Position numbers and translations under genes: made by a program | In this document: piece after piece, positions 34,419-42,766 of the stretch | Layout of the letters: every line of letters begins with the position of its first letter | How positions within the stretch are numbered: position 1 is the stretch's first letter | Notes under the pieces: model-generated | What the model was told of the DNA's origin: nothing | Seen by the model: only the letters and a program-made list of their open reading frames with translations | Databases searched by the model: none | Source of the DNA: Sulfuricella sp. | Lineage (GTDB): Bacteria > Pseudomonadota > Gammaproteobacteria > Burkholderiales > Sulfuricellaceae | DNA length: 64,000 bases | Direction: 5' to 3' | Assembly (NCBI GenBank): GCA_041651995.1 | Contig: JBAZID010000001.1 | Location: forward strand, 124,001-188,000

Positions 34419-35774
34419 TCAGGCGGCAGGAAAATCGAGCAGAAAGGCGCTCCCCCCAAGGGTGCTTTTGGAGATGGAGATACGGCCATGGTGCAGCTCG
34501 ACAAAGGCCTTGACCAGGCTCAAGCCCAACCCCGACCCCGCCATGGTGCGGCTCGGATCGAGGCGGGTGAAACGTTCGAACACCTTGTCGCACATTTCGG
34601 GAGGAATGCCCGGTCCGCTGTCCTCCACCGCCACTTTGACATGATCACCCTGGCGCTGTGCACTCAACCTGACCTCCCCTCCCGACGGAACATATTTGAG
34701 CGAGTTGTCGAGCAGATTCGAAATCGTCTGGGCAAGAAGCTGGCGGTTACCGTAGATCTGCAAACCTTCAACCACCTCGCCATGCAGTACCAGGCCGTGC
34801 TCCTCGGCGGAGGGCTCGTAGAGCTCGACCAGCTCATTCAGCAATCCGGAGAAGTCGACCACCGCACGTTTTACCGGCATTCCGCCCGATTCCGCCCGGC
34901 TGATGGCAAGCAGGGAGTTGAAAACGCCCTGCATCTTGTCCAGCTCGCCATGGACTCGTTGCAACGCCGCGTGGTGCATCCCGGCATCTTCCTGCTGCAA
35001 TGCCACCTGGACATCGGCACTCAAGCGCGTCAAAGGCGTTCGCAGATCGTGCGCAATATTATCGCTTACCTGGCGTATGCCCTGTACCAGCCGTTCAATC
35101 CGCTCCAGCATTGCGTTCATGTTGCCGGCCAGCACCGCAAGCTCATCGTTACCGCTGACCGGCATGCGACCGGAAAGATCACCGGACTGCATGATCAGAT
35201 TGGTATTCCGGTTGAACGCATCAATCCGGGCACGAAACCGTCGCGCCAGCCACAATCCGACGCCCAGACCGAACAGGGACACCATGCCGGCAGTCAGAAG
35301 GAAAGTCCGGTGGAATTTTCTGACCAGCGCGAACACCGGGTCCATGCTGACCGCGGTAAAGGCAGTCATTCCATCGCCCAGGGAAAAAGAGATCACTCTC
35401 GCCGGGTGCTTCTTCCCGTCGCTGGCATCGACATCCATCTGCCGCACGCCGGGAAACGCCTTGTCCAGAGGCAGGGACAGGCCGCCAGCCTGATAGGTAA
35501 TCTGCTTGTGCTGATCCAGGATGCGGAAGCCATGAGATTGGCTGCCCTCGCTCTCGATTTCGCTCTTGATCGCGCGGTACAGGCCTGCCGTGCCACTGTC
35601 ACGGTATTGCAGCTGCAACAGGTTGCGTTCTTCAGAAAGGGTGTGATCCACTCCCTTGGTCAGGGTAGAGGTGAGTTGATAATCGAGGAAGAAAAAGATC
35701 AGCCCGGCGCTTAGTGCATAAACCACCAGCAATAGAAAAATGAGGCGTACCGGCGCCGAGTCGGAAAATTTCAT
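34419..35774 (-). CDS. Sensor histidine kinase
   Basis: 451 residues. Two membrane helices (about 10-30 and 158-176) enclose a periplasmic sensor of about 125 residues. A HAMP domain follows (about 178-230), then the phospho-acceptor His242 in SDNIAHDLRTPLTR, N-box LLDNSLKYVP, G1 DSGPGIP and G2 GSGLGLSLVKAFVELH. It overlaps the response-regulator gene by 4 nt. The signal is not evident from sequence; periplasmic sensing of envelope stress, metals or the TonB ligand next door are guesses. Confidence 0.93.
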   Translation of the reverse strand: MKFSDSAPVRLIFLLLVVYALSAGLIFFFLDYQLTSTLTKGVDHTLSEERNLLQLQYRDSGTAGLYRAIKSEIESEGSQSHGFRILDQHKQITYQAGGLSLPLDKAFPGVRQMDVDASDGKKHPARVISFSLGDGMTAFTAVSMDPVFALVRKFHRTFLLTAGMVSLFGLGVGLWLARRFRARIDAFNRNTNLIMQSGDLSGRMPVSGNDELAVLAGNMNAMLERIERLVQGIRQVSDNIAHDLRTPLTRLSADVQVALQQEDAGMHHAALQRVHGELDKMQGVFNSLLAISRAESGGMPVKRAVVDFSGLLNELVELYEPSAEEHGLVLHGEVVEGLQIYGNRQLLAQTISNLLDNSLKYVPSGGEVRLSAQRQGDHVKVAVEDSGPGIPPEMCDKVFERFTRLDPSRTMAGSGLGLSLVKAFVELHHGRISISKSTLGGSAFLLDFPAA

Positions 35775-36448
35775 TCCGCGCGAAGCAGATAGCCCTCGCC
35801 GCGCACCGTGTGCAGGAGGGGGGAAGGGAAATACTTGTCGATCTGGTGTCGCAGGCGGCTGATGTGGACATCCACCACATTGGTCTGGGGGTCAAAATAA
35901 TAATCCCACACATTCTCCAGCAGCATGGTGCGGGTCACCACTTGGCCCGCATGGCGCATAAGATATTCGAGCAGGCGCAATTCGCGTGGTTTGAGAAAAA
36001 TATCCTGCCCGCCACGGGTGACCTTACGGGTCAGCAGATCCAGTTTCAGATCCCCCACATCCAGCACCGTTTCCTGTGCCGGACCGCTCCGCGCGCGGCG
36101 TAGCAACGCTTCGATGCGTGCCTGCAACTCGTTGAAATCATAGGGCTTTACCAGATAATCATCGCCACCGGAGCGCAAGCCCTCGATCCGTTCATCCACT
36201 TCACCCAGCGCGCTCAGCACCAGCGCCGGCGTATTGTCACCCTCGCCACGCAGGATCCGCAGCATGGACAGTCCATCCATTCTGGGCATCATGACATCCA
36301 CGATCCACAGGTCAAAGCCGCCGCCACGGACCATTTCCAGGCCATGCTCTCCATCACGGGCAATTTCCGAGCGATAGCCCAGCCCCGCCAAGCCTTGCTG
36401 CAAAAGCAGCGCGGCGGCGGAATCGTCTTCAACGATAAGGATAGTCAT
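35771..36448 (-). CDS. OmpR-family response regulator
   Basis: 225 residues. Receiver domain with acidic pocket EDD (7-9), phospho-acceptor Asp51 (WIVDVMMPRMDG) and the switch Lys in LVKPYDF. Winged-helix DNA-binding domain (about 130-222) with LKPRELRLLEYLMRHAGQVV and TNVVDVHISRLRHQIDKYF. It is co-transcribed with the histidine kinase. Targets are unknown. Confidence 0.95.
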   Translation of the reverse strand: MTILIVEDDSAAALLLQQGLAGLGYRSEIARDGEHGLEMVRGGGFDLWIVDVMMPRMDGLSMLRILRGEGDNTPALVLSALGEVDERIEGLRSGGDDYLVKPYDFNELQARIEALLRRARSGPAQETVLDVGDLKLDLLTRKVTRGGQDIFLKPRELRLLEYLMRHAGQVVTRTMLLENVWDYYFDPQTNVVDVHISRLRHQIDKYFPSPLLHTVRGEGYLLRAE

Positions 36449-36589
36449 GCAGAATCCGGGTCCATAGAGGGAAGGACAAAATGCTAAACCAATTATTACA
36501 AAAACAACATGAACAAATCTTCACTTCCGCTTTCCAATCAATGTGCTACATTATCAATGCAAACTCGCGATAAAGTGATGGAGGAAATC

Positions 36590-36769
36590 ATGGCAAGCAA
36601 GTCAGCCCTCCCGGTTTACGAAGTCGAATTCATCCCGTTGGAACGCCGTCTTGACGATCGCCGCAGGCATTCCGGCAGCGACTATTCCGGACCCGAACGG
36701 CGGCGCGAAACAAGCCGCCGGAGCAATGAGCAAAGAGCCGCAAAACCCCGCCTGTACTCCATGAACTAG
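36590..36769 (+). CDS. Small arginine-rich protein
   Basis: 59 residues from ATG 36590, preceded by GGAGGAAATC, a strong ribosome-binding site that rules out the upstream in-frame ATGs. The sequence includes PLERRLDDRRRHSG and SGPERRRETSRR, a twice repeated (P)ERR pattern known from small uncharacterised proteobacterial proteins. Highly basic, no membrane segment; function unknown. It lies divergent from the two-component genes and convergent with selD. Confidence 0.65.
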   Translation: MASKSALPVYEVEFIPLERRLDDRRRHSGSDYSGPERRRETSRRSNEQRAAKPRLYSMN

Positions 36770-36785
36770 CGGGCACCGCCGCTCC

Positions 36786-37826
36786 CTAGCGGACGGTAGC
36801 CCTGATTTCGCCAGCCGCCATTCGCCCGATTTCGCGGGCGTAGCCGAAGCCCTGCTGTTGAAACAAATCCAGCACATCGGCAACTGACTCGGGCGCGCAA
36901 GCCACCAGCAAACCACCGCTGGTCTGCGGATCGCATAACAGATTCTTTTTCCATTCCGCCATGCCCTCAGGCAGCGTCACTTCCTCTCCATAACTATCCC
37001 AGTTGCGCGCCGCCGCGCCGGTGGCATAGCCCTGTTTTGCCAGTTCCAGCGCCACTGGCAGGATCGGCAGGCGGTCAAATTCAATCTCGGCCCCCAGCCG
37101 GGAGCCACGGCAGATTTCCAGCAAATGTCCGAGCAGGGCAAAGCCGGTGACATCGGTGAGCGCATGCACGCCCTGCATGTGAGCCAGCGTCGAGCCCGCC
37201 ACGTTCAGCTGGGTCGTGCTCTCCAGCATCTGGCGGTAGCCCTCCTCCGACAGTTCGCCTTTCTTCAGCGCCGCGCTCATGATGCCGATGCCCAGGCCCT
37301 TGCCGAGGATCAGCACATCGCCCGCCTGCGCGCCCGCATTGCGCTTCAGCTTGCCGGGATGCACCACGCCGAGGGCCACCAGGCCGTAAATCGGCTCGGG
37401 CGAATCAATCGAATGGCCGCCGGCGACAGGAATCCCGGCCGCCGCGCACACCGCCTCGCCGCCAGCCAGAATGTCATGAATCACATGAGCCGGCAGCTTG
37501 CCCACCGGCATGCCGACTATAGCCAGTGCCATGATCGGCTGCGCGCCCATGGCGTAAATATCAGACAGCGCATTGGCCGCCGCGATACGGCCAAAATCGA
37601 CTGCATCATCGACAATGGGCATGAAAAAATCGGTAGTGGCAACAATTGCCTGATGATCGTTGAGACGATAGACCGCTGCATCGTCTCCGGTTTCCGTGCC
37701 CACCATGAGATCGGGATGAACCAGACGGCTGGGCATGTTGGCGAGAATTTCGCTTAGCAGGGCGGGCGCAATTTTGCAGCCGCAGCCGCCGCCATGGGAG
37801 AACTGTGTTAATTTAATTGCTGTCAT
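36786..37826 (-). CDS. selD: Selenide, water dikinase (selenophosphate synthetase)
   Basis: 346 residues, full length. Makes selenophosphate from selenide and ATP. The N-terminal catalytic loop SHGGGCGCK carries the active Cys15 and Lys18; this form uses Cys, not selenocysteine. AIRS-type ATP-binding motifs are present: GDDAAVYRL, GGHSIDSPEPIYGL and DVTGFALLGHL. The gene is divergent from selU/mnmH with only 18 nt between start codons. With no SelA/SelB genes in view, its visible purpose is tRNA selenation. Confidence 0.96.
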   Translation of the reverse strand: MTAIKLTQFSHGGGCGCKIAPALLSEILANMPSRLVHPDLMVGTETGDDAAVYRLNDHQAIVATTDFFMPIVDDAVDFGRIAAANALSDIYAMGAQPIMALAIVGMPVGKLPAHVIHDILAGGEAVCAAAGIPVAGGHSIDSPEPIYGLVALGVVHPGKLKRNAGAQAGDVLILGKGLGIGIMSAALKKGELSEEGYRQMLESTTQLNVAGSTLAHMQGVHALTDVTGFALLGHLLEICRGSRLGAEIEFDRLPILPVALELAKQGYATGAAARNWDSYGEEVTLPEGMAEWKKNLLCDPQTSGGLLVACAPESVADVLDLFQQQGFGYAREIGRMAAGEIRATVR

Positions 37827-37844
37827 TTTTTCAGAGTCAAGAAA

Positions 37845-38885
37845 TTGCTTAAAGAGGTAAACCTAGCACAGCTGGGCCAGTTTGACGAGATTATCGACGT
37901 CCGCTCGCCCTCCGAATTTGCCGAGGACCACATTCCCGGCGCACTGAATTTTCCCGTGCTCGACGACGAGGAAAGGGCCCGTATCGGCACGATGTACAAA
38001 CAGGTTTCCTCCTTCGACGCCAAGAAAGCCGGCGCAGCCCTGGTGTCGCGCAATATCGGGATGCATCTGGAGCGGGCTTTCGCCAGCAAGCCGAAAAACT
38101 GGCGCCCGCTGGTCTATTGCTGGCGCGGGGGCAAGCGCAGCGGCGCGATGGCCCATGTGCTGGGGCAGGTGGGCTGGCACAGCGGCCAGCTGGACGGCGG
38201 CTACAAGGCTTACCGGCGCCAGGTGCTGGAAGACCTGCAAACCCTGCCGGCACGCTTCCAGTGGCGCGTGGTATGCGGCGCCACCGGCTCGGGCAAGAGC
38301 CGCCTGCTCCAGGCGCTGCACGGCGCAGGCGCCCAGGTGCTGGATCTGGAAGACCTGGCCAACCATCGCGGCTCGCTGCTCGGCAACCTGCCCGGCACGC
38401 CGCAGCCGGGGCAAAAATATTTCGAAAGCCTGATCTGGTCGAAACTGCACGGCTTCGACCCTGCCCTGCCGGTCCATGTCGAGGCCGAAAGCAAGAAAAT
38501 CGGCAATGTCCGCGTGCCGGAATCCCTGATCGCCGCCATGTGGCAGAGCCAGTGCATCCGTGTCGAAGCAAACATCGCGCAACGCGTCGAACTGCTGAAA
38601 GAGGAATACACGCACTTTCTCGCCGACCCGGACGAACTGGGGCAAAAACTTGCGTTCCTGTCCGACATTCATGGCAAGGAACGCATCGCCCGCTGGCAGC
38701 ACATGGCACAGCAGGGCGAATGGGACACGCTGGTAGCGGAACTGCTGGAGCAGCATTACGACCCGGCTTATACCCGCTCCACGCTCAAGCACTACCCGCT
38801 TTACAGCGCGGGGCTCATCCTCCAGCCCCAGAGCCTGAGCATGGAAGCGATGCAGGTTGCGGCAAAGGATATCCTCAAGGGTTAG
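37845..38885 (+). CDS. mnmH: tRNA 2-selenouridine synthase (SelU/MnmH)
   Basis: 346 residues from TTG 37845; no ATG or GTG is available in frame before the upstream stop at 37809-37811. A rhodanese domain (about 15-125) has active Cys in LVYCWRGGKRSG. A P-loop domain follows (GATGSGKSRLLQAL). It replaces the sulfur of 2-thiouridine at the tRNA wobble position with selenium, using selenophosphate from SelD. It is divergent from selD. The TTG start with a weak ribosome-binding site suggests low expression. Confidence 0.95.
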   Translation: MLKEVNLAQLGQFDEIIDVRSPSEFAEDHIPGALNFPVLDDEERARIGTMYKQVSSFDAKKAGAALVSRNIGMHLERAFASKPKNWRPLVYCWRGGKRSGAMAHVLGQVGWHSGQLDGGYKAYRRQVLEDLQTLPARFQWRVVCGATGSGKSRLLQALHGAGAQVLDLEDLANHRGSLLGNLPGTPQPGQKYFESLIWSKLHGFDPALPVHVEAESKKIGNVRVPESLIAAMWQSQCIRVEANIAQRVELLKEEYTHFLADPDELGQKLAFLSDIHGKERIARWQHMAQQGEWDTLVAELLEQHYDPAYTRSTLKHYPLYSAGLILQPQSLSMEAMQVAAKDILKG

Positions 38886-39106
38886 CCGCAGCGCCAGCGG
38901 GTAATATTGCATCTCGACCGGCACGCCGCGTTCATAACATGGCCACGGTGAAATTGATCTGTCTCAATTGACCAGCGAAATAAAAGTGCTAGTCTGTACG
39001 AACATGGTGGGCAAGTGTTACCGCGCTCACGCATGGAATTTCAATCTCAACTCCAGGCGATCGCCAACCCGGTCAACTGGAATCACCATCAGGAGTGTTG
39101 AATATC

Positions 39107-39547
39107 ATGAGCACCACCTGGATTCTTGTCGCAAATGCCAGCATCGCACGTCTGTATGCCAATCACGGCCCGAAAAAAGGGCTGCAACTGATCAAGGAAC
39201 TCGCTCACCCGGAAAGCCGCGAAAAAGCCGCCAACCTGGTCTCCGACCGCCCCGGCCATAATCCCGGCGCAGGCGATGGCCATGGCTCGTTTGTCCCTGC
39301 CACTTCCCCGAAACACAACGAGGCGGAACGCTTCGCCCAGCAACTGGCGCACGAAATGGACAGCGGACGCACCTCCAACAGTTACAAGCGCGCCATTCTG
39401 GTGGCAGCACCAGCCTTTCTGGGCCTGCTCAAGGGCTGCATCAACAGCCACGTGAGCAAGCTGGTGAGCGAAGACGTGGAAAAGGATTACACCAAGGCCA
39501 CCGAGAAAGAACTGGCTGGCCACCTAGAGAGCATCATTTTTCTCTGA
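39107..39547 (+). CDS. Host attachment family protein (PF10116 type)
   Basis: 146 residues from ATG 39107 with AGGAG at 39091-39095; a GTG at 39095 is possible. The sequence WILVANASIARLYANHGPKK and a C-terminal LGLLKGCINSHVSKLVSEDV resemble the bacterial family named for a protein required for attachment to host cells, structurally like eRF1/Pelota-type domains. The name reflects one studied member; the general function is unclear. The 3' end overlaps the convergent thpR gene by 24 bp. Confidence 0.82.
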   Translation: MSTTWILVANASIARLYANHGPKKGLQLIKELAHPESREKAANLVSDRPGHNPGAGDGHGSFVPATSPKHNEAERFAQQLAHEMDSGRTSNSYKRAILVAAPAFLGLLKGCINSHVSKLVSEDVEKDYTKATEKELAGHLESIIFL

Positions 39548-40093
39548 TACCTTTGAAAGTCCCCAGCGGCCTATGACTTCATAGGCCGCGCCCGCATCGG
39601 TCGTTACCGATTCCACCAGCACGAATTCATCAGCCGCCCACTCCAGAGCTTTCAGGGACGGCATCTCCACCTCATTGCAGCGGGCATTCCTGAGCAGCGT
39701 GACATGCGGCGCAAAAACGGGGCGATCGTCGAAAGCAAAGCCTGCGTTGCGCAAGCCGTCCTGCAGTTGAATAACCAGGTCCTGCAGCGCCTGCGGCGTT
39801 TCCTGCGGTGCCGCCCAGGCCACCCGGTTATGGCGCCACCAGCCGAGACGATCCAGCGTCATGGAAAAAGAGGGGCCAGACACCAGCCCGGCCACGGCAC
39901 GCAGTTCGTCCAGTTGCGTTAGCGCCACGTTGCCCAGGAACACCAGGGTGAGATGCACGTTCGGCGCCCCCATGCGGCGCCCGCCACAAGCGGCGTGCAG
40001 CTGCTTGCCTGCCTGGTCCAGCGCGCGCCGCACCCCGGCATCCGGCCACAGGGCGAAAAACAGCCGGGCTGTCTGTCCACCCTCTCCCGGCAC
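39524..40093 (-). CDS. thpR: RNA 2',3'-cyclic phosphodiesterase (2H family)
   Basis: 189 residues. The two 2H catalytic motifs are intact: NVHLTLVFLG and APHVTLLRNA. N-terminal RLFFALWPDAGVR is typical of LigT/ThpR. It opens 2',3'-cyclic phosphates on RNA. It follows ispF by 5 nt, so it belongs to the ispD-ispF-thpR transcription unit. Confidence 0.93.
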   Translation of the reverse strand: MPGEGGQTARLFFALWPDAGVRRALDQAGKQLHAACGGRRMGAPNVHLTLVFLGNVALTQLDELRAVAGLVSGPSFSMTLDRLGWWRHNRVAWAAPQETPQALQDLVIQLQDGLRNAGFAFDDRPVFAPHVTLLRNARCNEVEMPSLKALEWAADEFVLVESVTTDAGAAYEVIGRWGLSKVSEKNDAL

Positions 40094-40098
40094 CTTCT

Positions 40099-40572
40099 TC
40101 AGCCTTTCATCAGCAGGCAGACCGCCTGCGCGGCAATGCCCTCGCCCCGACCGGTATAGCCCAGTTTTTCAGTGGTGGTCGCCTTGACGTTGACGACATC
40201 GGTGGACACCCCCAGGTCGGCGGCAATATTGGCCTCCATCTGCGGGATATGCGGCGCCATTCTGGGCGCCTGGGCGATGATCGTGGCATCCATATTCACC
40301 ACATGGAAGCCCTGGAGCGCCACCAAGCGCATCACTTCGCGCAGCAGGTGGCGGCTGTCGATGCCCTTGAAGCGGGGATCCGTATCCGGGAAATGCCGCC
40401 CGATATCGCCCTGCCCCACCGCCCCCAGCAGCGCATCAGAGATGGCATGCAGCAGCACGTCGGCATCCGAGTGACCCGCCAGACCCAGCTGATAAGGGAT
40501 TTCCACCCCGCCCATGACCAGCCTGCGCCCCTCCACCAGGGCATGCACATCGAAACCTTGACCGATTCTCAT
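40099..40572 (-). CDS. ispF: 2-C-methyl-D-erythritol 2,4-cyclodiphosphate synthase
   Basis: 157 residues, full length. Zinc-binding GFDVHAL (Asp8, His10), AGHSDADVLLHAISDALLGA with His42, GDIGRHFPDTDPRFKG. Catalyses the cyclisation step of the MEP isoprenoid pathway. Its start overlaps the ispD stop by 4 nt. Confidence 0.97.
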   Translation of the reverse strand: MRIGQGFDVHALVEGRRLVMGGVEIPYQLGLAGHSDADVLLHAISDALLGAVGQGDIGRHFPDTDPRFKGIDSRHLLREVMRLVALQGFHVVNMDATIIAQAPRMAPHIPQMEANIAADLGVSTDVVNVKATTTEKLGYTGRGEGIAAQAVCLLMKG

Positions 40573-41264
40573 CTTGCCTCCTTTTGTAACAGCAATTCCG
40601 CCATTTCCAGATCCTGCGCGTAAGTCACCTTGAAATTCCGGCTATCGCCCAGGACCAGCCTGGGTTTCCGCCCCATCAGCTCCATCGCCTGCGCCTCGTC
40701 GGTGGGCACATGCCCCCCCGGCTGCGACAGGGCTTCAAGCAGGGCGCCATGACGAAACATCTGCGGGGTCTGCGCCTGCCACAGGCCGGCGCGCGGCTCG
40801 GTGTGGGCGACGTGCTGCGCGGCATCGGCGCGCTTCAGGGTGTCCGCCAGCGGCACGGCCAGAAGCCCGCCCACTTCGTCTGTCCCGCCTTCGGCGATCA
40901 GGCGCGCCAGGGCTTCCTCGCTCAGGCCGGGCCGGGCGGCATCGTGCACCAGTACCCAGTCGTCGGCGTCCACGTCATCCTGAATCGCCCGGAGGCCGTT
41001 GCGCACGCTCTCGAAACGTTCCGCCCCGCCGCAGAAAAGCGGCACCAGGGTGGGCGCAAAGGCTTCCCAGTCATAGCTGCCCCAGCGCTCGTCGTCACGC
41101 GCCAGCACCACGTACACCCGCTCGATTTCCCTGCAGCCGCACAGGCGGGCGATGGCGTAGTAAATCAGGGGGCGCCCCGCCACTTCCAGGTATTGTTTCG
41201 GTCTTGGCGCCCCCATGCGTGAACCGGAGCCGGCGGCGGGAATCAAAGCATAAAAGTTGGTCAT
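40569..41264 (-). CDS. ispD: 2-C-methyl-D-erythritol 4-phosphate cytidylyltransferase
   Basis: 231 residues. Nucleotide-binding loop PAAGSGSRMGAPRPKQYLEV, VLVHDAARPGLSEE and QTPQMFRHGALLEAL are diagnostic. Transfers CMP to MEP in isoprenoid synthesis. First gene of the ispD-ispF-thpR unit, divergent from the Memo gene. Confidence 0.97.
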   Translation of the reverse strand: MTNFYALIPAAGSGSRMGAPRPKQYLEVAGRPLIYYAIARLCGCREIERVYVVLARDDERWGSYDWEAFAPTLVPLFCGGAERFESVRNGLRAIQDDVDADDWVLVHDAARPGLSEEALARLIAEGGTDEVGGLLAVPLADTLKRADAAQHVAHTEPRAGLWQAQTPQMFRHGALLEALSQPGGHVPTDEAQAMELMGRKPRLVLGDSRNFKVTYAQDLEMAELLLQKEAR

Positions 41265-41352
41265 CTATTGATCCGTAGAGTGTCAGGGGTATGATGGATT
41301 AAGGTCTTGGTCGTCCCCATTTTACTGTCACTCAAGGCAAGGAGGGGAAAGC

Positions 41353-42162
41353 ATGAAAGAAGTCCGCCCCGCCGCCGTTGCCGGCGCTTTCTATCCCGGC
41401 GAGCCCGGCATTCTGAAACACGACATCCAGGCCATGCTGGCCGCAGTCGCCGCGCCTGCTGAAGACGCCACGCCGCCCAAGGCCCTGATTGTACCCCACG
41501 CCGGCTATATTTATTCCGGCCCCATCGCCGCCAGCGCCTATGCCCGGCTCATCCCGCTACGCCGCCAGATCAGGCGCGTGGTGCTGCTTGGCCCGGTGCA
41601 CCGCGTGCCGGTGCGCGGACTGGCGTTGCCCGGCGTGGGCAGCTTTGAAACCCCGCTGGGCAGCATCGCGCTGGACCGGCAGGCCATGAAGCAGGCCGCC
41701 AGCCTGCCGCAGGTGGTCGAGAGCTTTCCCGTCCATGCCTGGGAGCACTCGCTGGAAGTGCAGCTGCCCTTCCTGCAGATGGTGCTGGACGATTTCAGCC
41801 TGGTGCCGCTGGCCGTGGGCGACGCCACGCCAGAGGAAGTGGCGGAAGTGCTGGAACAGCTGTGGGGCGGCCCGGAAACCCTGATCGTGATCAGCTCCGA
41901 CCTGTCCCACTACCTGCCCTATGATACGGCCAGGCGCGTGGACCATGAGACAGCCCAGGCCATCCTGGCCCTGGACGCGCCGCTCAGCCACGAGCAGGCA
42001 TGCGGCGGCACGCCGGTTAACGGCCTGCTGCTGGCCGCAAGGCGCCACCACCTCAAGCCGCACCTCTTGGATCTGCGCAATTCCGGCGACACTGCGGGCG
42101 ACCGCAACCGCGTGGTGGGTTATGGCGCATTTGCCTTTGAAGAGTCCGGCCATGTCCACTAA
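41353..42162 (+). CDS. amrB: AmmeMemoRadiSam system protein B (Memo-like)
   Basis: 269 residues, with AGGAGG 6-12 nt before the ATG. The Memo/class III extradiol dioxygenase-like fold is recognised from RPAAVAGAFYPGEPG, ALIVPHAGYIYSGPIAASAY, VVLLGPVHRVPVRG, WEHSLEVQLPFLQ and ISSDLSHYLPY. Conserved histidines expected to bind a metal are present. It overlaps the AMMECR1 gene by 11 nt and belongs to a three-gene operon found across archaea and bacteria. Confidence 0.93.
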   Translation: MKEVRPAAVAGAFYPGEPGILKHDIQAMLAAVAAPAEDATPPKALIVPHAGYIYSGPIAASAYARLIPLRRQIRRVVLLGPVHRVPVRGLALPGVGSFETPLGSIALDRQAMKQAASLPQVVESFPVHAWEHSLEVQLPFLQMVLDDFSLVPLAVGDATPEEVAEVLEQLWGGPETLIVISSDLSHYLPYDTARRVDHETAQAILALDAPLSHEQACGGTPVNGLLLAARRHHLKPHLLDLRNSGDTAGDRNRVVGYGAFAFEESGHVH

Positions 42163-42766
42163 CCTCTCTCCTGACTCTCTCCCGCTGGGAGAGAGGGACG
42201 AAGGCTCGCTGCGCGAGTTTCAAATAAAACAAGGGCAAATCCTGCTCGCCATCGCCCGCGCGGCGATTTCCGGCGCGCTCGGCAAGCCCATGCAGGCGGA
42301 CGAATCCGCCCCCTGGCTGCAGGAGCCGGGCGCCACCTTCGTCACCCTCACCCAGCAGGGCGAATTGCGCGGCTGCATCGGCAGCCTGGAGGCGCATCGC
42401 CCCTTGCTGGCGGATATCAAGGCCAATGCCTTGGCCGCGGCCCTGCGCGATCCGCGCTTTGCGCCGCTGGGCGCGGACGAGCTGGACATCACCCGGGTCG
42501 AAGTGTCGCTGCTCTCGCCGCTTGCTCCCATCGACTTCAGCAGCGAGCAGGACGCACTGGCGCAATTGCGGCCACTGGTGGATGGCATCGTGTTCGAATA
42601 TGGGCCTTACCGCTCCACTTTTTTGCCCCAGGTGTGGGAGCAGCTGCCAGAGCCCGCCGAGTTCATGGCCCACCTCAAGCACAAGGCGGGGCTGTCGCCC
42701 GGCTTCTGGGACAAGGGCGTGAAGCTGTTCCGCTATACCGTGAACAAATGGAAGGAATCCTCATGA
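42152..42766 (+). CDS. amrA: AmmeMemoRadiSam system protein A (AMMECR1 domain)
   Basis: Start at ATG 42152 inside the end of amrB; the longer frame to 41921 is a shadow. 204 residues with the AMMECR1 signatures LRGCIGSLEAHRPL and DPRFAPL, and a later PQVWEQLPEPAEFMAHLKHK. The family is conserved from archaea to man and its biochemical role is not settled. Its stop overlaps the radical SAM start (ATGA). Confidence 0.93.
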   Translation: MSTNLSPDSLPLGERDEGSLREFQIKQGQILLAIARAAISGALGKPMQADESAPWLQEPGATFVTLTQQGELRGCIGSLEAHRPLLADIKANALAAALRDPRFAPLGADELDITRVEVSLLSPLAPIDFSSEQDALAQLRPLVDGIVFEYGPYRSTFLPQVWEQLPEPAEFMAHLKHKAGLSPGFWDKGVKLFRYTVNKWKESS

